From Tillus elongatus (taxonomy: Eukaryota > Arthropoda > Insecta > Coleoptera > Cleridae), in the NCBI GenBank assembly GCA_964006375.1, contig OZ023267.1, positions 85,607,406-85,671,405 of the forward strand: DNA of 64,000 bases. The letters run 5' to 3'. The position numbers and the translations under genes are program-made. The notes below the pieces were generated by a model. That model worked only from the letters and a program-made list of their open reading frames with translations, was not told the DNA's origin and made no database searches. This document shows, piece by piece, positions 1-12,630 of the stretch (positions within the stretch are counted from its first letter, which is position 1; every line of letters starts with the position of its first letter).

Positions 1-418
1 TTGAGTTGTTATACTCATGACCTTTGTTTTCTCATTATTAAGTTGAAGTAAGTGCCAACCAGTGATTAGCACTTGGCAATGTACCAGTGGTCTGCTCACT
101 TAGCTTTTTTGGATCACTGCTAATATTTATAAAGGTGGTGTCATCTGCATATAGGCAAACTATGCTCGCTGTCACATTTTGCGGTAAGTCATTAATGTAC
201 ATGGAAAACAACAAAGGCCCGACTAGTGAACCCTGAGGTAGTCCACGTGTTATTGATTTCCAGCTGGAATAGTTACATTTGATTTTGACTCTTTGGTATC
301 GGTTGCTGAGGTATGATTAAAATAAATCAAATGGCATCTTAATCTTATTCCATAGTTTTTTTAACAGCATTCCTTCAGACACGGAGTCAAATACCTTCTG
401 CAGGTCACAGTATGCATT
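1..418 (-). pseudogene. LINE reverse-transcriptase fragment
   Basis: Read on the minus strand this encodes part of a non-LTR reverse transcriptase. It shows an AYCDLQKVFDSV-like core motif near 380-415, then a GLPQGSLVGPLLF-type motif near 200-235, and the catalytic YADD with the following DTTF near 140-160. Stops and frameshifts interrupt it and the left end runs off the window. The same segment occurs inverted at 6482-6780, so it is part of a foldback arrangement. It abuts a KilA-N gene at about 416, which suggests that the LINE landed in that gene. RT identity is clear; the clade cannot be assigned from so short a piece. Confidence 0.75.
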
Positions 419-985
419 GAGCTATGTTGCCACTATTTAATGCTTCTGTGACTTTAGCATTTGTTTTTCGCAAACGCTGCACTTCATCATCTATCTCCAT
501 TATTTTCATTTCGATCTCCTCAAGGTTGTGCCTGTATTTTTGATTAAATTCGCTTAGGAAGAAATCAAAAACAATTTGGTTGCATTTGTCATAGAACTGA
601 TTGGATATCCAACAAGCAAAATTTAATATCAAATCTTTGCACACATATGTACCAGATATCGAGTTGTTTTCACTCAGCGGTCCACCAAAGTCCACCAGAT
701 ATGTGGCGGCTGTCGGCAATAAGTGTGCTCCTTCGGGTGTAACATTCGAGGGGCCGGCATTCTGGCCCCCAAATGTTCCTTTAGCTGACTATTTTAATAG
801 GCAATCAACTCTTTAGTTTTCTTAGTTTCCAACCAATGTCTGAATCTTTTCTCACCACTCTTGCATAATTTTGTTGCATTGAAATAACCAGTATTCTTGT
901 CGATAATTACTTGAAAGTCTCCAAATAGACCGTAACAGAAGTTCTCTTTAATTTGCTGATAACACACATCACTTAATGTAGCCAT
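416..985 (-). pseudogene. KilA-N / MSV199-type viral gene, broken
   Basis: From an ATG at 983-985 the minus strand encodes a KilA-N DNA-binding domain. Its hallmark run is NTGYFNATKLC followed by KRFRHWLETKKTKELI (about 800-900). After a frame break at about 730-795 the coding resumes with ISGTYVCKDLILNFACWIS and a C-terminal coiled coil rich in E, K and R (405-560), the arrangement seen in MSV199/BRO-like proteins. These families are known from large DNA viruses of insects (entomopox-, irido- and baculoviruses) and from some endogenous viral elements. The gene ends where LINE sequence begins. It is a pseudogene because of the stop at 794-796, the frame change and the truncated 3' end. Whether it came with a Polinton or from another virus is not shown by the sequence. 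Confidence 0.72.
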
Positions 986-1153
986 TTTTGAAACAAATAG
1001 AGCAATCTCAAGCACGCCTCTCTCTGTGACAGCCCAATTGTGAATGAACCTAAGAGTGTGTGTGCACCCCAATTTATACATGTTGGAACCACCTCTGTTT
1101 ATTTGTAAACTGTATTTGTTTCCACATAAGACTTGATAAATAAACCACGTGTT

Positions 1154-1158
<5 letters not shown>

Positions 1159-1219
<61 letters not shown>
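1159..1219. repeat. (TA)n microsatellite
   Basis: About 30 uninterrupted TA units lie between the KilA-N pseudogene and the repeat arm at 1330. Confidence 0.97.
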
Positions 1220-1223
<4 letters not shown>

Positions 1224-1329
1224 ATGAGCAAACACGTAGGAATCGACACATGTGAGAACCAACACGTGGTGAAAGTGTTACCTGGCAACCAAAAAACAAA
1301 AACATGTGGTGAGCTTAATCTAAGAACAC

Positions 1330-1850
1330 ATTCGACTAGCGGACAGCCGGCATAACCTGAGAAACAACATATGTGTGGCTTGTGCCTTCCACTCTCGGTA
1401 AGCGGGTAGCCGACATAACCTAACAAACAACACATGTGCTGCCTTAACCTAACATTCTCGGGTAACAGGCAGCCGGTACCTGTTCAAACAATAACACGTG
1501 TGTGTATAACCACACATGGCGGCAAGCAGGAACTTGGAACCTGACAGCTGACTCCCGCCATCTGGCTGCCACTGACAGATAGTGATAGCGGTCATCTTGG
1601 AACATGTGACGTCAGCTGACAGATGGCAGGTTACCCGCCACCCACTGACAGATAGTGGCTCCCGCCATCAGTTAGCGCATGCGCAGAAAAAGTGGAGGGG
1701 GTCAGCCCAGGTGCCCCCTGTCTACTTCCTTTTTCTGTAGATTTCAGAGAAAACGCAATATTAATTTTCAAGGCTTATAAAACCATCACTCAGTATAATA
1801 ACTGTAACAGTTATGACATGTTTGGAAAGGGGAAGGATTGTGAGCTAGTA
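1330..1850. repeat. Left arm of inverted repeat with CRE and NRF-1-like palindromes
   Basis: This stretch is the reverse complement of about 6020-6480, with scattered differences. Its outer part (about 1335-1510) holds roughly three diverged units of about 60 bp built on GCCGACATAACCTAACAAAC. Its inner part carries TGACGTCA (1607-1614), GCGCATGCGC (1675-1684) and repeated GACAGATAGTGG. The inner end reads CTGTAACAGTTATGACATG. A shorter related copy lies at 8640-9000 and another at 59.35-59.52 kb. No coding capacity is visible. It is probably the terminal or subterminal repeat of a transposon, possibly a Polinton relative. Confidence 0.8.
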
Positions 1851-1975
1851 TATTTCTAAACTACGCACAATCAAAAATATCCTTTACGCCATATGGTTAC
1901 ATGCACGTGATGGTGAGTTTCATAATGAATTTTAAGTATGTAGAACATGGTATAAGCAAGAAATTAAAAAAACTC

Positions 1976-3355
<1,380 letters not shown>

Positions 3356-6019
3356 GTAAATTCCCAGAAAATATCAGGTTTCATAAATATCCGATAAGGT
3401 TTGAAAAGCAAATTGAGTTGTGATTAGGTCACAAATTTGAAAAAAAACTTTTACAACTACAATCCTTCTCTGTGCTGTATGCAATATTTTCTTACGAGCA
3501 AGTAATCCTCAAAGGATGATATAAAGGAGTTGTAAAAACCAGAAAATCATTTCTGAGGTTCTTCACAGTCCAAATAGGTTTTCCGATCTGTAAAATACAT
3601 GCACAAACTAAACATTCATACTTTGTCTTGGATAAGAAATCTTTTTACTCCTCGTTTGCATAAAAGCTGAATAATATTTTTTTGTAGGTGATAATCTGAA
3701 CATAATGGACTGACATATGAGTGTTAATGGTTTCAGTGTTAACACAACCATGATCAATACCTGAAAAGATGTATGTGCAGTGACAGAAGTCTTAGTGACA
3801 TGAGGTGGTTCTTTTAATAACTGACGGGTATTAAATGCATGCAGCATTTGTATTATTTTTCTTTTGTGCGCATCGTTACCTACTCGTATTCATAAATTAA
3901 TCTATAAATATATTGGTCCTCGTATAATAAGATAAGTTAATCAAACTTGGTTCCAGTTTTTGAACAAAAACGATGTCTCTCCTATGGGAAAAGAATAACT
4001 ACCAAAACTAAATCATTTCAATCCTTGATAATGTGCCAGCCATTTCAAAAACTCTTTTTTGTGATGCGTCAAGGTATGGGCTAATATCTTCGGTCGAAAT
4101 GTCTTCCTTCGTTATTAGAGCTGATCCTCCGTGTCCAAATAAGCTTTGAGAAAATAACGCGTTCACTTGACAGTTTTTTAATAGAAGCAGTTTTACTATA
4201 GTACCTGATAATCAGTGTTCTGTTAAGCCTACAACTTTGATGTCGGTACCAAGATTCAGGAAAAAGTTTTTCTATTTATAGATATATATTTTAATGACCA
4301 TCCGAGATAGAAACAAAAAAAATATTTAAAAAATCGTCACTTACATTGAAATGTTTTTATTTAGACTTGTATTCTATAACAAAATAGTTTTCTTTTCATA
4401 TTACATCTGCAGTAGAAAACAATTCTAAACTAATAAATTCCCATATTTTCTGCAGATCTATGAGCATCGCAGGAGTTTTAGCACCTAATAAATCAGTCTC
4501 AACTTCGGGAATACGCAAATTCACGTGAGCGAATGCCGGCATCTGTCGTGACTCTGATTCATTTCCAGTCACAAGCGAAGCTGTAAGTCAAAATATATGA
4601 CCTGTGATATAGACCAGCAGAAAAGCGCTGTTAGTGCATACATCCCATATTGTAAAAATATATCATACTACTACTACTTTTATACGGCTTGTATACTGTA
4701 ACCTGCTTACTTCTTGGAAATAAAAAAAGTCTGGACGTCGCATGTATGTTGTGGTAGCGAATTTTCATAGATTAAGTTTTAATAACATATGTCTTTCTAA
4801 ATGAAAGGCATCAGTATTGTTTAAAAGTATAACCGTTATAGTAAAAACATTATACCATATATCATCAAGATACGTTAATTGTTTAAAAAAATTAAAGTTT
4901 CCAAAAATAAACTTCAAATGTACTCGAAAAAACTGGTCCGATTTTCCCAGATAACGAATATCTGCGAGCTATTTACACATCTGCGAGAATATTATTAATC
5001 ACAAAAAGCTTTTTAAAAATGAAAACAAAATTTTTTACAGAAAAATTTGCCCCTCTTTCCCAACTAAAATTGGCGTATCTTCCTTTCCGTTCCAGAGAAA
5101 CATTGAGAAATAGGCCGATTAAGTTGAAAAGTCCCAACAATTAATTCTCGTTTTCGTGGCAACCGCTAAGGCGACTTTTGTTAATCAAGTTTTTATTGTA
5201 AGAATTCAACAAAAATAAAATTGGTTTATTGACAGCCAAAAGTGAATTTCGTCAAAATTAATGACATTGTTGTCGAAAAAGCAACGAATTGACTTGGTAA
5301 GGTGCTAAGGCAAAGGTGATAAAACACCCCGCTGCGCTATTGAAGAATTTCAATAAAAAGTTTCCGAATATTTACATCTCATAATGTGGTGCACAGAAAT
5401 TGGTAGGGAAATTCTTAACGACTGGCCCCGTATTAGATGCAATGAAAATTAAATAACCCCGAAAGTCTCCTCATAATAATAATATAGGCAATAATAATAA
5501 TACTTATTGCATATGCTTGTATAAGTCAGTTAAAAAAACTCGGTTGTAGATAAAATTACAAGACATAGGGGAAAGTGTGGTAATATCGACCGTCGGGCAA
5601 AATAGACCTGTTTCAAATCTCATAAGCTTGGCGCCATATGAGCTAAATACACCGACGGGCCGAGGGATGGCGTCATAAAGTACCTCCTTAAACGGTTAGC
5701 ATAGTGCCATCACTAGTCATGTGTGAATGTTGTCAGTTTGGGTCGTTTCTAGACGTCGTTTGTCCAAATTGTACTGCTATTATTAGGGTAGGAACACTTT
5801 TATACCGGGTGTCCCATTATATTTTGACCCTTTATAAACTTATATAACTTTGAGATAATTGATCCAAAGAAATGCGGTTTTCGCCAGTCTTCTTCTTATT
5901 TTTATAAGTTGGTTTTTGGTCCGCTTTAACCGGAAATGACAAAACATATTTTCAAAGATAGGGCGACTTTGTAATCTTAAATGAAACACCCTGTATATTT
6001 ATTCACAGTTTAAAAGCCC
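3356..6019. other. AT-rich stretch without recognisable gene
   Basis: No convincing reading frame appears on either strand. At 4726-4790 there is a diverged start of the TA-rich repeat family (GTCTGGACGTCGC, then GCGAATTTTCATAGA). At 5805-6000 there are motifs like transposon ends (GGGTGTCCCATTATATTTTGACCC and ATGAAACACCCTGTAT). Otherwise I see nothing in it. Confidence 0.5.
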
Positions 6020-6481
6020 AATCTTTCCCCTTTCCAAACATGTCATAACTGTTACAGTTATTATACTGAGTGATGGTTTTATAAGTCTCGAAAATAAATA
6101 TTTCGTTTTCTCTGAAATCTACAGAAAAATGAAGTAGACAGGGGCCACCTGGGCTGACCTCCTCCACTTTTTCTGCGCATGCGCTAACTGATGGCGGGAG
6201 CCACTATCTGTCACTGGGTGGCTGGTAACCTGTCATTTGTCCGCTGACGTCACATGTTCCAAGATGACCGCTGTCACTATCTATCAGTGGCAGCCAGATG
6301 GCGGGAGTCAGCTGTCAGGTTCCAAGTTCCTGCTTGTCGCCATGTGGGAATGTGTGGTTATACACACACGTGTTATTGTTTGAACAGGTACCGGCTGCCC
6401 GTTTACCCGAGAATGTTAGGTTAAGGCTTAAGGTTAATGTGTTGTTTGTTAGGTTATGTCGGCTACCCGCTTACCGAGGTC
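6020..6481. repeat. Right arm of inverted repeat with CRE and NRF-1-like palindromes
   Basis: This is the inverted partner of 1330-1850. It carries GCGCATGCGC (6175-6184) and TGACGTCA (6245-6252), followed by the units containing GTTAGGTTATGTCGGCTACC. It joins LINE reverse-transcriptase sequence directly at about 6478-6482, whereas on the left about 1 kb holding the KilA-N gene lies between the two. The right side therefore looks like a deletion derivative. Confidence 0.8.
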
Positions 6482-6780
6482 AAAATCAAAAGTAACTATT
6501 CCAGCTGGAAATCAATAACACGTGGACTACATCATGGTTCACTAGTCGGGCCTTTGTTGTTTTCCATGTACATTAATGACTTACCGCAAAATGTGACAGC
6601 GAGCATAGTTTGCCTATATGCAGATGACACCACCTTTATAAATATTAGCAGTGTTCCAAAAAAGCTAAGTGAGCAGACCACTGGTGCATTGCCAAGTGCT
6701 AATCACTGGTAGGCACTAACTTCAACTTAATAAAGAAAAAACAAAGGTCATGAGTATAACAACTCGATTGCAACTACAGC
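6482..6780 (+). pseudogene. LINE reverse-transcriptase fragment, inverted copy
   Basis: The plus strand encodes GSLVGPLLFSMYINDLPQNV and a YADDTTF catalytic motif (about 6530-6650), the same element as 1-418 in the opposite orientation. A stop follows and the rest of the domain is missing. Confidence 0.75.
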
Positions 6781-6999
6781 AGCCATCAGTAAAAAATTTG
6801 GGAATCTATGCAGACAGATTTCGGTTGGTCATATCATACACAGCAAGTGTGTAAAAGTCTTGAGTTGTCTCTGTTATGAGGCGAATAAAAAATAGTGCTG
6901 CAAATTGAATTATGACTTCCACATAGCTGTGATAATTTATTCTCTTCAGAAATACATTCTCATGGAATAAATTTAGCGTCCATGACTTGACCACCAAGA

Positions 7000-8600
7000 A
7001 AATATGTGTATTCGTGTGCCCATAAACTTCTGAAACGTTATATTACTCAAGTTTTAACGCAAAATTATAAATTTTCACCAAATCACCCCTCGCTTATCCC
7101 CTACCCCCTGAAGCGATGTTACCCAAAAACAATTCCAAGCGTTCCTTTGTCGGATGCTCTTTTTATACCAATTTTGAAGATGCCATTGTAATTGGTTCAA
7201 AAGTTATTGCGCTTGCTAACAGACAGACGTACAGACTGACAGACCGACCGCCTGACAGACCAAAAAAAATGTCTTCCAGAATACAGGTTTCTATGTTTTA
7301 AGACTTTTTACGCCGTTTTAGCAAAACAAAATTCTAAAATTGTTTCACCAATATTCCACCCCCACACATTCAACCCCTAATTTAATTTCAGCACAGAATA
7401 CCCGCTGTTTGATCAAATTGAAGGTTTTCTATTAAACAAACCGTAAAAAGATATATTACTCTAGTTTTAACTAAAAAATGTCCATTTTCACCAAATCACC
7501 CCTCATTCATCCCCTACCCCCTGGAGCGATTTTATCCAACTGTATACCGAATTTGAAGACGATACCCCAATTCGTTCTAAAGTTATCGTCGATAAAACAG
7601 ACAGACATACAGACCGACAGACAAAAAGAGTCGTTTGCAAATCATGTTTTCTATATGTTTTGACACTTTTTACAACGCTTAAGCGAAAAAAAATATTTTT
7701 TTTGCAATTTTTGTCGCTGATACGATACTTCCACACGTTGTGACGATGTGGAAGTTATATTAGGACTTATCACACAGAATTAACAGCCTACTACATTAAT
7801 TTTCACAGCAAAGCAACGTATGCCATTGTCATTGGGGTAAACAGTCCAGGTATTAGCGATACTGTAGAAAAAGGCAGTTAGGATCCTGTGTTCAGTTAAT
7901 AATAAGATCAGTTGTAGACCACTATTTAATTATAGCCTTCTGTACTAATATCGTCCTTAATCATCGATGTGTATAAGGTTTTCTTTGCCTTACATGATGC
8001 AGGTATCTCCAGTCAAATCTATTTGTCAGATTCTCTATTACATCCACATCGTCTTAACGTGTGGAAGTATCGCATCGCCGCCAAAAATTTTAATAATTTT
8101 ATTTTACTTAAACATCGTAAAAGGGATCAAAACATATAGAAAACATGATTTAGGGAGGATTTTTGTGTGTTTTGGTCTGTCGGTCTGTCGGTCTGTCAAT
8201 CTGTCGGTCTGTTGGTCTGTCGGTCTGTGTGTCTGTCTGTTTGTAGCCACGATAACTTGAGAACGAATTGAGATATTCTTTTCAAATTTGGTATACAGTT
8301 ACCATTCGACAAGTGAACGGTTCTATGTTTTTAAGTAAAATCTCTTTAGGGGGTAGGTGATGAATGGGGGATGATTTGGTGAAAATTGAGATTTTTGCGT
8401 TAAAACTCTAGTAGTACAACGTCTTAGGGTTTATTTATTAGAAAACTTATAATTTTATGAAACATCTGGTGTTCTGTGCTGAAATTAAATTAGGGGTTAA
8501 ATGTGTAGGGGTGGAATATTGTTGACAAAAATTTCGACTTTTTTTTTTGCTAAAAGAGAGTAAAAAGTCTCAAAACATATAGATAACTTAATTCTGGAAC
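7000..8600. repeat. Foldback repeat with GACA/TGTC tracts
   Basis: Segments at about 7330-7755 and 8040-8600 are inverted copies. They share CACCCCCACACATTCAACCC against its complement, the CACCAAATCACCCCTC motif, an ACAGACAGAC tract against GTCTGTCGGTCTGTC (8160-8250), and GATACTTCCACACGTTGTGA against CGTGTGGAAGTATCGC. A direct, partial extra copy lies at 7000-7320. No gene is visible. Confidence 0.75.
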
Positions 8601-8639
8601 GAAAATTTTATTATCTGTCGGGAGTAGATAGGGCGTCAC

Positions 8640-9000
8640 CTCAGCCCACCCCCTCCACTTTTTGCGCACGCGGGAACTTGGGACCTGACAGTAGCAGCAG
8701 CCATCTTGGAACGTGTGACGTCGGCTGTCGGATCAGCGAGTGCCAGATGGCGGGAGTCAGCTGTCATCAGCCGACGTCACACGTTCCAAGTTGCCGCCAT
8801 GTGGTTATACAAACGTGTTGAGCAGGTACCGGAGGCCCACTTGCCGTGAATGTAAGGTCTGTTAATTTGAGGTTAAGTATGACATATAAGCAATCTGCTT
8901 CGCGCTATACGAGAATGAAAGGTAAACATGTGTTGTGTGTAAGTTTATGCCGACTGCTGCTGCCCGCTAGCCGAATGTGGGGTTAGAACTCCCGATTCCC
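8640..9000. repeat. Third, diverged copy of the CRE/NRF-1-like repeat
   Basis: It shares CAGCCCACCCCCTCCACTTT, GCCATCTTGGAACGTGTGACG, the CCAGATGGCGGGAGTCAGCT motif and GAGCAGGTACCGG with the arms at 1330-1850 and 6020-6481. The palindromes are degraded here (GTGACGTCGG, TGCGCACGCG). Confidence 0.7.
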
Positions 9001-9299
9001 CATGCTGAATGTTTTATAGGTTATGTTTTTGTTGACATCAAGTATGTGTTGTTGTGCTCTTAGGTTATTGGTTGCCAGGCAACAACGTGTATGTTTGTAT
9101 ACAGGCTTGTTTGTTATGAGCCTGCCATGTGAAAATTTGTGGTTATGATTATTTGGTTGTTAAGGTTAAGTGCTGTATGTTTGATGGCGTGTTTTAGGGT
9201 TGCTATGGTACTAAGTTTTGGCGCGAAATTTGAATTTTATCGAAAAGGTGTGCGCCTGTGCAGAATCCATATATTTGTTGGATGTATTATTGGTATTCT

Positions 9300-9497
9300 G
9301 GACTCTGCACAGACACACATACTCATACACACACACACGCACACACACACAGAGAGAGAGAGAAGGCGAGCTAGTCGATACTTGAAATGGACAACTAATT
9401 TGTTTAATAGATAAGCGTACTGAAGGAGAGGCTGAGAATTGAACCTGGTCTTTCGAAGAACAGACGAGACGCTTTAACCAACTAGGCCATTGAGATA
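9300..9497 (-). repeat. tRNA-derived SINE head with CA/GA tail
   Basis: Read on the minus strand it has an RNA polymerase III A box (TGGCCTAGTTGG, 9478-9489) and a B box (GGTTCAATTCT, 9435-9445) about 33 bp apart, the spacing of a tRNA. The flanking stems do not pair like a functional tRNA. A simple (GA)n(CA)n tract at about 9313-9362 follows. Most likely a SINE, not a tRNA gene. Confidence 0.6.
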
Positions 9498-9576
9498 TAT
9501 AACATATGTACTGTTAAAGCAGCTATATATACAACGATCTTTTTTAAATTAATATCAGAGATTTCTTTTAACAAAC

Positions 9577-9579
<3 letters not shown>

Positions 9580-9647
<68 letters not shown>
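9580..9647. repeat. (TA)n microsatellite
   Basis: About 34 uninterrupted TA units. Confidence 0.97.
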
Positions 9648-9649
<2 letters not shown>

Positions 9650-9650
<1 letters not shown>

Positions 9651-10136
9651 TTCATATATTCAAGTATTAATATAACACGATCGATTTATTATGCAGTTGT
9701 TTACCGAATTTCAATAACACCTAGAAAACGTTATGAGAGAGAAGTCAGTTTGTAATGAATTATAGTTTCGCCGCAACCTGTACCGCCTGAGGCATATTAG
9801 TACGTTATACAATTTATGCGAACGTGACGGAGAAGTCCCCGTGAAAGTTAGGTATCTAATAACCGTCCAGTATGTAAATGTCGATAACTAAAATCAACGA
9901 ACTCTATACTTGAAAGGGATATTCATTGACTAGACTATAACAGGTACATGCTTTTTGAAGTGAGTTTGTGCGGCTAAAACACAGATGGCATATGATACCA
10001 AAAAACAGTTAATTATTTCTGTTGAAGATTGGCGTTATATATTAAATTAACAAAAATGTACATATTTAATTCAGGAAAACATTTACAAGAAACAGTGTAC
10101 CAGGAGTGTTCAATAATAACACTGGTTTAAAACAAA

Positions 10137-10219
<83 letters not shown>

Positions 10220-10522
10220 AAGTGTTACCCATTAAGAATGGGATTTTAAAAAAATACACACATATTACAGGTACAAACAAATTGAATTGAATACCTTTGC
10301 TGCTGTTTACCATATGACACACGCAAACATGATGCGTTTCGATGGTGGGGGTGTAACCTTTGGTTTTGTTTGAACTTGCACATGATGTTGTTTGAAATAA
10401 TAGTTAGAGACATGACAAGTGTCGTAAACAAACCAGTCTTGTGTTAGCTTCCAAAAAATTAAGAAACATATAGATTTTATCTCCTGTGTGCGTGTGTGTT
10501 AAATACGTAAAGACTGGCGACT
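9650..10522. other. Non-coding stretch left of the Polinton genes
   Basis: I see no gene. A (TA)n array sits at 10140-10217. If the Polinton had a left terminal inverted repeat it should lie here or further left, but I could not match it to anything near 30.3 kb. Confidence 0.5.
10140..10217. repeat. (TA)n microsatellite
   Basis: About 39 uninterrupted TA units. Confidence 0.97.
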
Positions 10523-11314
10523 ATGGCGTTTTCAATTATTGGTGAGTGGACAACAAGAAACAGTCGTTATAATATTTTGCAGAATACGGTGCGTTTCAAG
10601 TTGAATCCGCTCAATAGCAGTGGCGTCAATGATCCTGAACAATGGCTTAAGAACGGCACGCAGGAAATTTACAACAGAGTGATTCGAAACTTGAACACCG
10701 ACACCAAAGTGGGCTTTACATTCTCCGGCTTTGACAGAGACTATCATGTGCCGTTTAGGAAGCTGTCACTTTTGACGTTCGAAGAAGTGTGGTCTGAGTT
10801 GCACAAGATGTACCAGAGCAATAAGGGAGCCGTCGAAGGTGATGCATTCACCATAACAGCCACCAGCCTAGGATCACCACAGCAACAGCAACAAGACACT
10901 GCTCAAGCAACCACTTCACAAGGTTCTGGATTTTTGTTGCAACACGTTCCGGAAACAAATCAACAAGTGAGTGAAGAGCAACAACCACCACGAACACCAG
11001 ATGACAAGCAAGAACTGAATAATGATGAGGGTCTCCGTTGTTGTGCCATCTGTTCAAAACGATATCCACCAACGGAGTGAAGCTCCTGTGACAAATGTTT
11101 CACCAAAAAAGGTCAAAACTTGGGAAAATGGATGCCGTACAACGCACACTCCTGGGAAAGTTATGAAAATTTCTTAAAATGGCAATACACATACGACAGG
11201 AGAAAGGTTGCATGTCCGCACTGTAAGAAACAAATGTTGAGAACATACATATATAGACACAAGCAAATATGCCCAAAGAGACCAGACACTTATCTGGTAC
11301 CCGTACCCGAGTAA
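10523..11314 (+). pseudogene. Polinton PolB N-terminal-like, zinc-binding; polymerase core absent
   Basis: A 185-residue frame from ATG 10523 ends in a TGA at 11078-11080, and the same frame then continues for another 78 codons to 11314. The first part has a globular region with VGFTFSGFDRDYHVPFRKLS, then a Q-rich linker. Around and after the stop come cysteine pairs (CCAICSKRY, CDKCF, CPHCKK, then H-x-QICPK) that look like two zinc-binding modules. This resembles the region ahead of the polymerase in arthropod Polinton PolB genes; that match is from memory and uncertain. No exonuclease or polymerase motifs follow, and unrelated genes begin within 200 bp. Either the polymerase has been deleted or this is a separate small gene. 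The in-frame TGA marks it as broken. Confidence 0.5.
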
Positions 11315-11512
11315 AAAGTATGCCATCCTGTACATACGGCCACATCAGAATACATATGCATACTTTAGCAAAACACAAGAAAAACAGAGAACTGACAACA
11401 CGGCTATGACTCATTCCCAGTAGGATGACATCAACACTTCATTCGTGTTTGAGCTTGCATAGAAGCCGGTTTGTTGCCGTACGTAGAACAAGGTATAGCT
11501 AATCAAACCAAC

Positions 11513-11881
11513 ATGGTACAAAATAATAGGAAACGAAAATCTATCAACACAGAAAATACTGGTGGTGCTTCTGTCGGTGGTGGTTGTAGTAAAAAGCTTA
11601 AAGTGTTACAAGATGTCTTGGTGGCAAATGCAGTTGAAAGTATTACAACAAAAGAAGAACCAAAAACGTTGGATAATATCATAAGTGAGCTGTACACAAT
11701 ATATCCAACAACAACAACCGACACAAGTGAACAAAATAATTACGCAGATATTATGAATGCTGTATATCCTACAAACATACAAACAACCGAATATCAGCCT
11801 ACACACGACGAGCTATTCAATCAGAAGTTGGTGAACATCAATCAGAAAAGTTTGGAGAAAAAATTAAAAACACAAGACTGA
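11513..11881 (+). CDS. Unknown small Polinton protein with basic NLS-like N-terminus
   Basis: From the first ATG in frame (11513) this encodes 122 residues. The N-terminus has an NNRKRKS motif that could act as a nuclear localisation signal. A glycine-rich patch and a KKLK cluster follow, then a T/N/Q-rich middle and a charged C-terminus (EKKLKTQD). The frame is open further upstream without an ATG, so the start is the first usable one. I recognise no family. It lies between the PolB-like remnant and the next plus-strand gene, in the same orientation. Confidence 0.45.
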   Translation: MVQNNRKRKSINTENTGGASVGGGCSKKLKVLQDVLVANAVESITTKEEPKTLDNIISELYTIYPTTTTDTSEQNNYADIMNAVYPTNIQTTEYQPTHDELFNQKLVNINQKSLEKKLKTQD

Positions 11882-12016
11882 GCTCATAGGTCAGACAACG
11901 TTTTCTCTTCTGCCAAACGGAGGTAGAACACACACTGTCGGTGTTGACCCGCTTTTAAAGTTTTTAGCTTTGGTGAAGGTTTCGCAAAAAACTGTAATTT
12001 ACCTGTGTTTTTCGAT

Positions 12017-12472
12017 ATGTGGACATTTGAAGAATTTTTAAACGTGTTACCTACCATAATTTACAATATGAAATGCCAGCCAATGGGCACAGACAAAAGT
12101 GGCGAATCATATACACTAACTAAATACTTGGTTAAAACGCAAAGAAAATCAGTGTTTTTTAACTTTAAGCTGTGTGGTGATACATATGCCAGTAATTTCA
12201 GCTTAACCCTGGAAGCATTGAAAATAATAGAAGACATTGGCTGTGTGGTCAGAGACCAGCTGTTAGAATTACGTTTTAGAAATTTCTTCGGCATGGACAT
12301 GTTTATGGCTGATATTAGCTCGGAACTGACCAAATTCAGACACCGGGCAGTCATACCTTGTGCCCTCTCCATTGCCAAGCTAAAATACTCCGAGATCCTA
12401 TGTTTGCTGTGTGAGTTTATTACCAAATATCAACTTGTACTGAAATATATGCTGACTTGTAACAGACTTTAA
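12017..12472 (+). CDS. Unknown Polinton-associated protein (WTFEEFLNVLP family)
   Basis: An open frame of about 151 residues from ATG 12017. It starts MWTFEEFLNVLPTIIYNM, then has LTKYLVKTQRKSVFFNFKL and an amphipathic central helix (LEALKIIEDIG). Broken relatives occur in both arms of the large inverted repeat (34105-34500 plus strand; 51290-51661 minus strand), with the FEEFLNVLP, YNM, LTKYLVK and QRK positions kept. Three independent copies tied to capsid genes argue for a real viral gene. The function is unknown. The frame is open upstream to about 12005 without ATG, and the other copies also lack an ATG there, so the true start might be upstream or spliced. It converges with the integrase remnant. 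Confidence 0.55.
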   Translation: MWTFEEFLNVLPTIIYNMKCQPMGTDKSGESYTLTKYLVKTQRKSVFFNFKLCGDTYASNFSLTLEALKIIEDIGCVVRDQLLELRFRNFFGMDMFMADISSELTKFRHRAVIPCALSIAKLKYSEILCLLCEFITKYQLVLKYMLTCNRL

Positions 12473-12630
12473 TACAACATTGATAATAAAGATATTTGTA
12501 AAAATCTCTGTGTGTGTTTCATTAACTGTGTTTTCTGTCACAACCAATCTGCGTTAATGCATAGAGGAGAGTTTGAAATTAAAAAATATATACTTTTAAC
12601 ATGTTTCCTTTATTCATAGCATAATACAAA

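Noticed and set aside
794..1435. A single 213-residue protein spanning the TA array and the KilA-N domain
   Set aside because: The N-terminal half is translation of repeats and TA microsatellite; the KilA-N frame starts at the ATG at 985.
8150..8260. CRISPR-like array suggested by repeated TCTGTCGG
   Set aside because: Units are 8 bp without spacers and part of a foldback repeat; the DNA is eukaryotic.
9425..9497. A genuine tRNA gene on the minus strand
   Set aside because: A and B boxes are present but the acceptor ends do not pair and the anticodon arm is irregular; SINE head preferred.
12061..12426. 121-residue minus-strand frame opposite the WTFEEF gene
   Set aside because: The plus-strand frame is conserved in two other copies, whereas this one is not.
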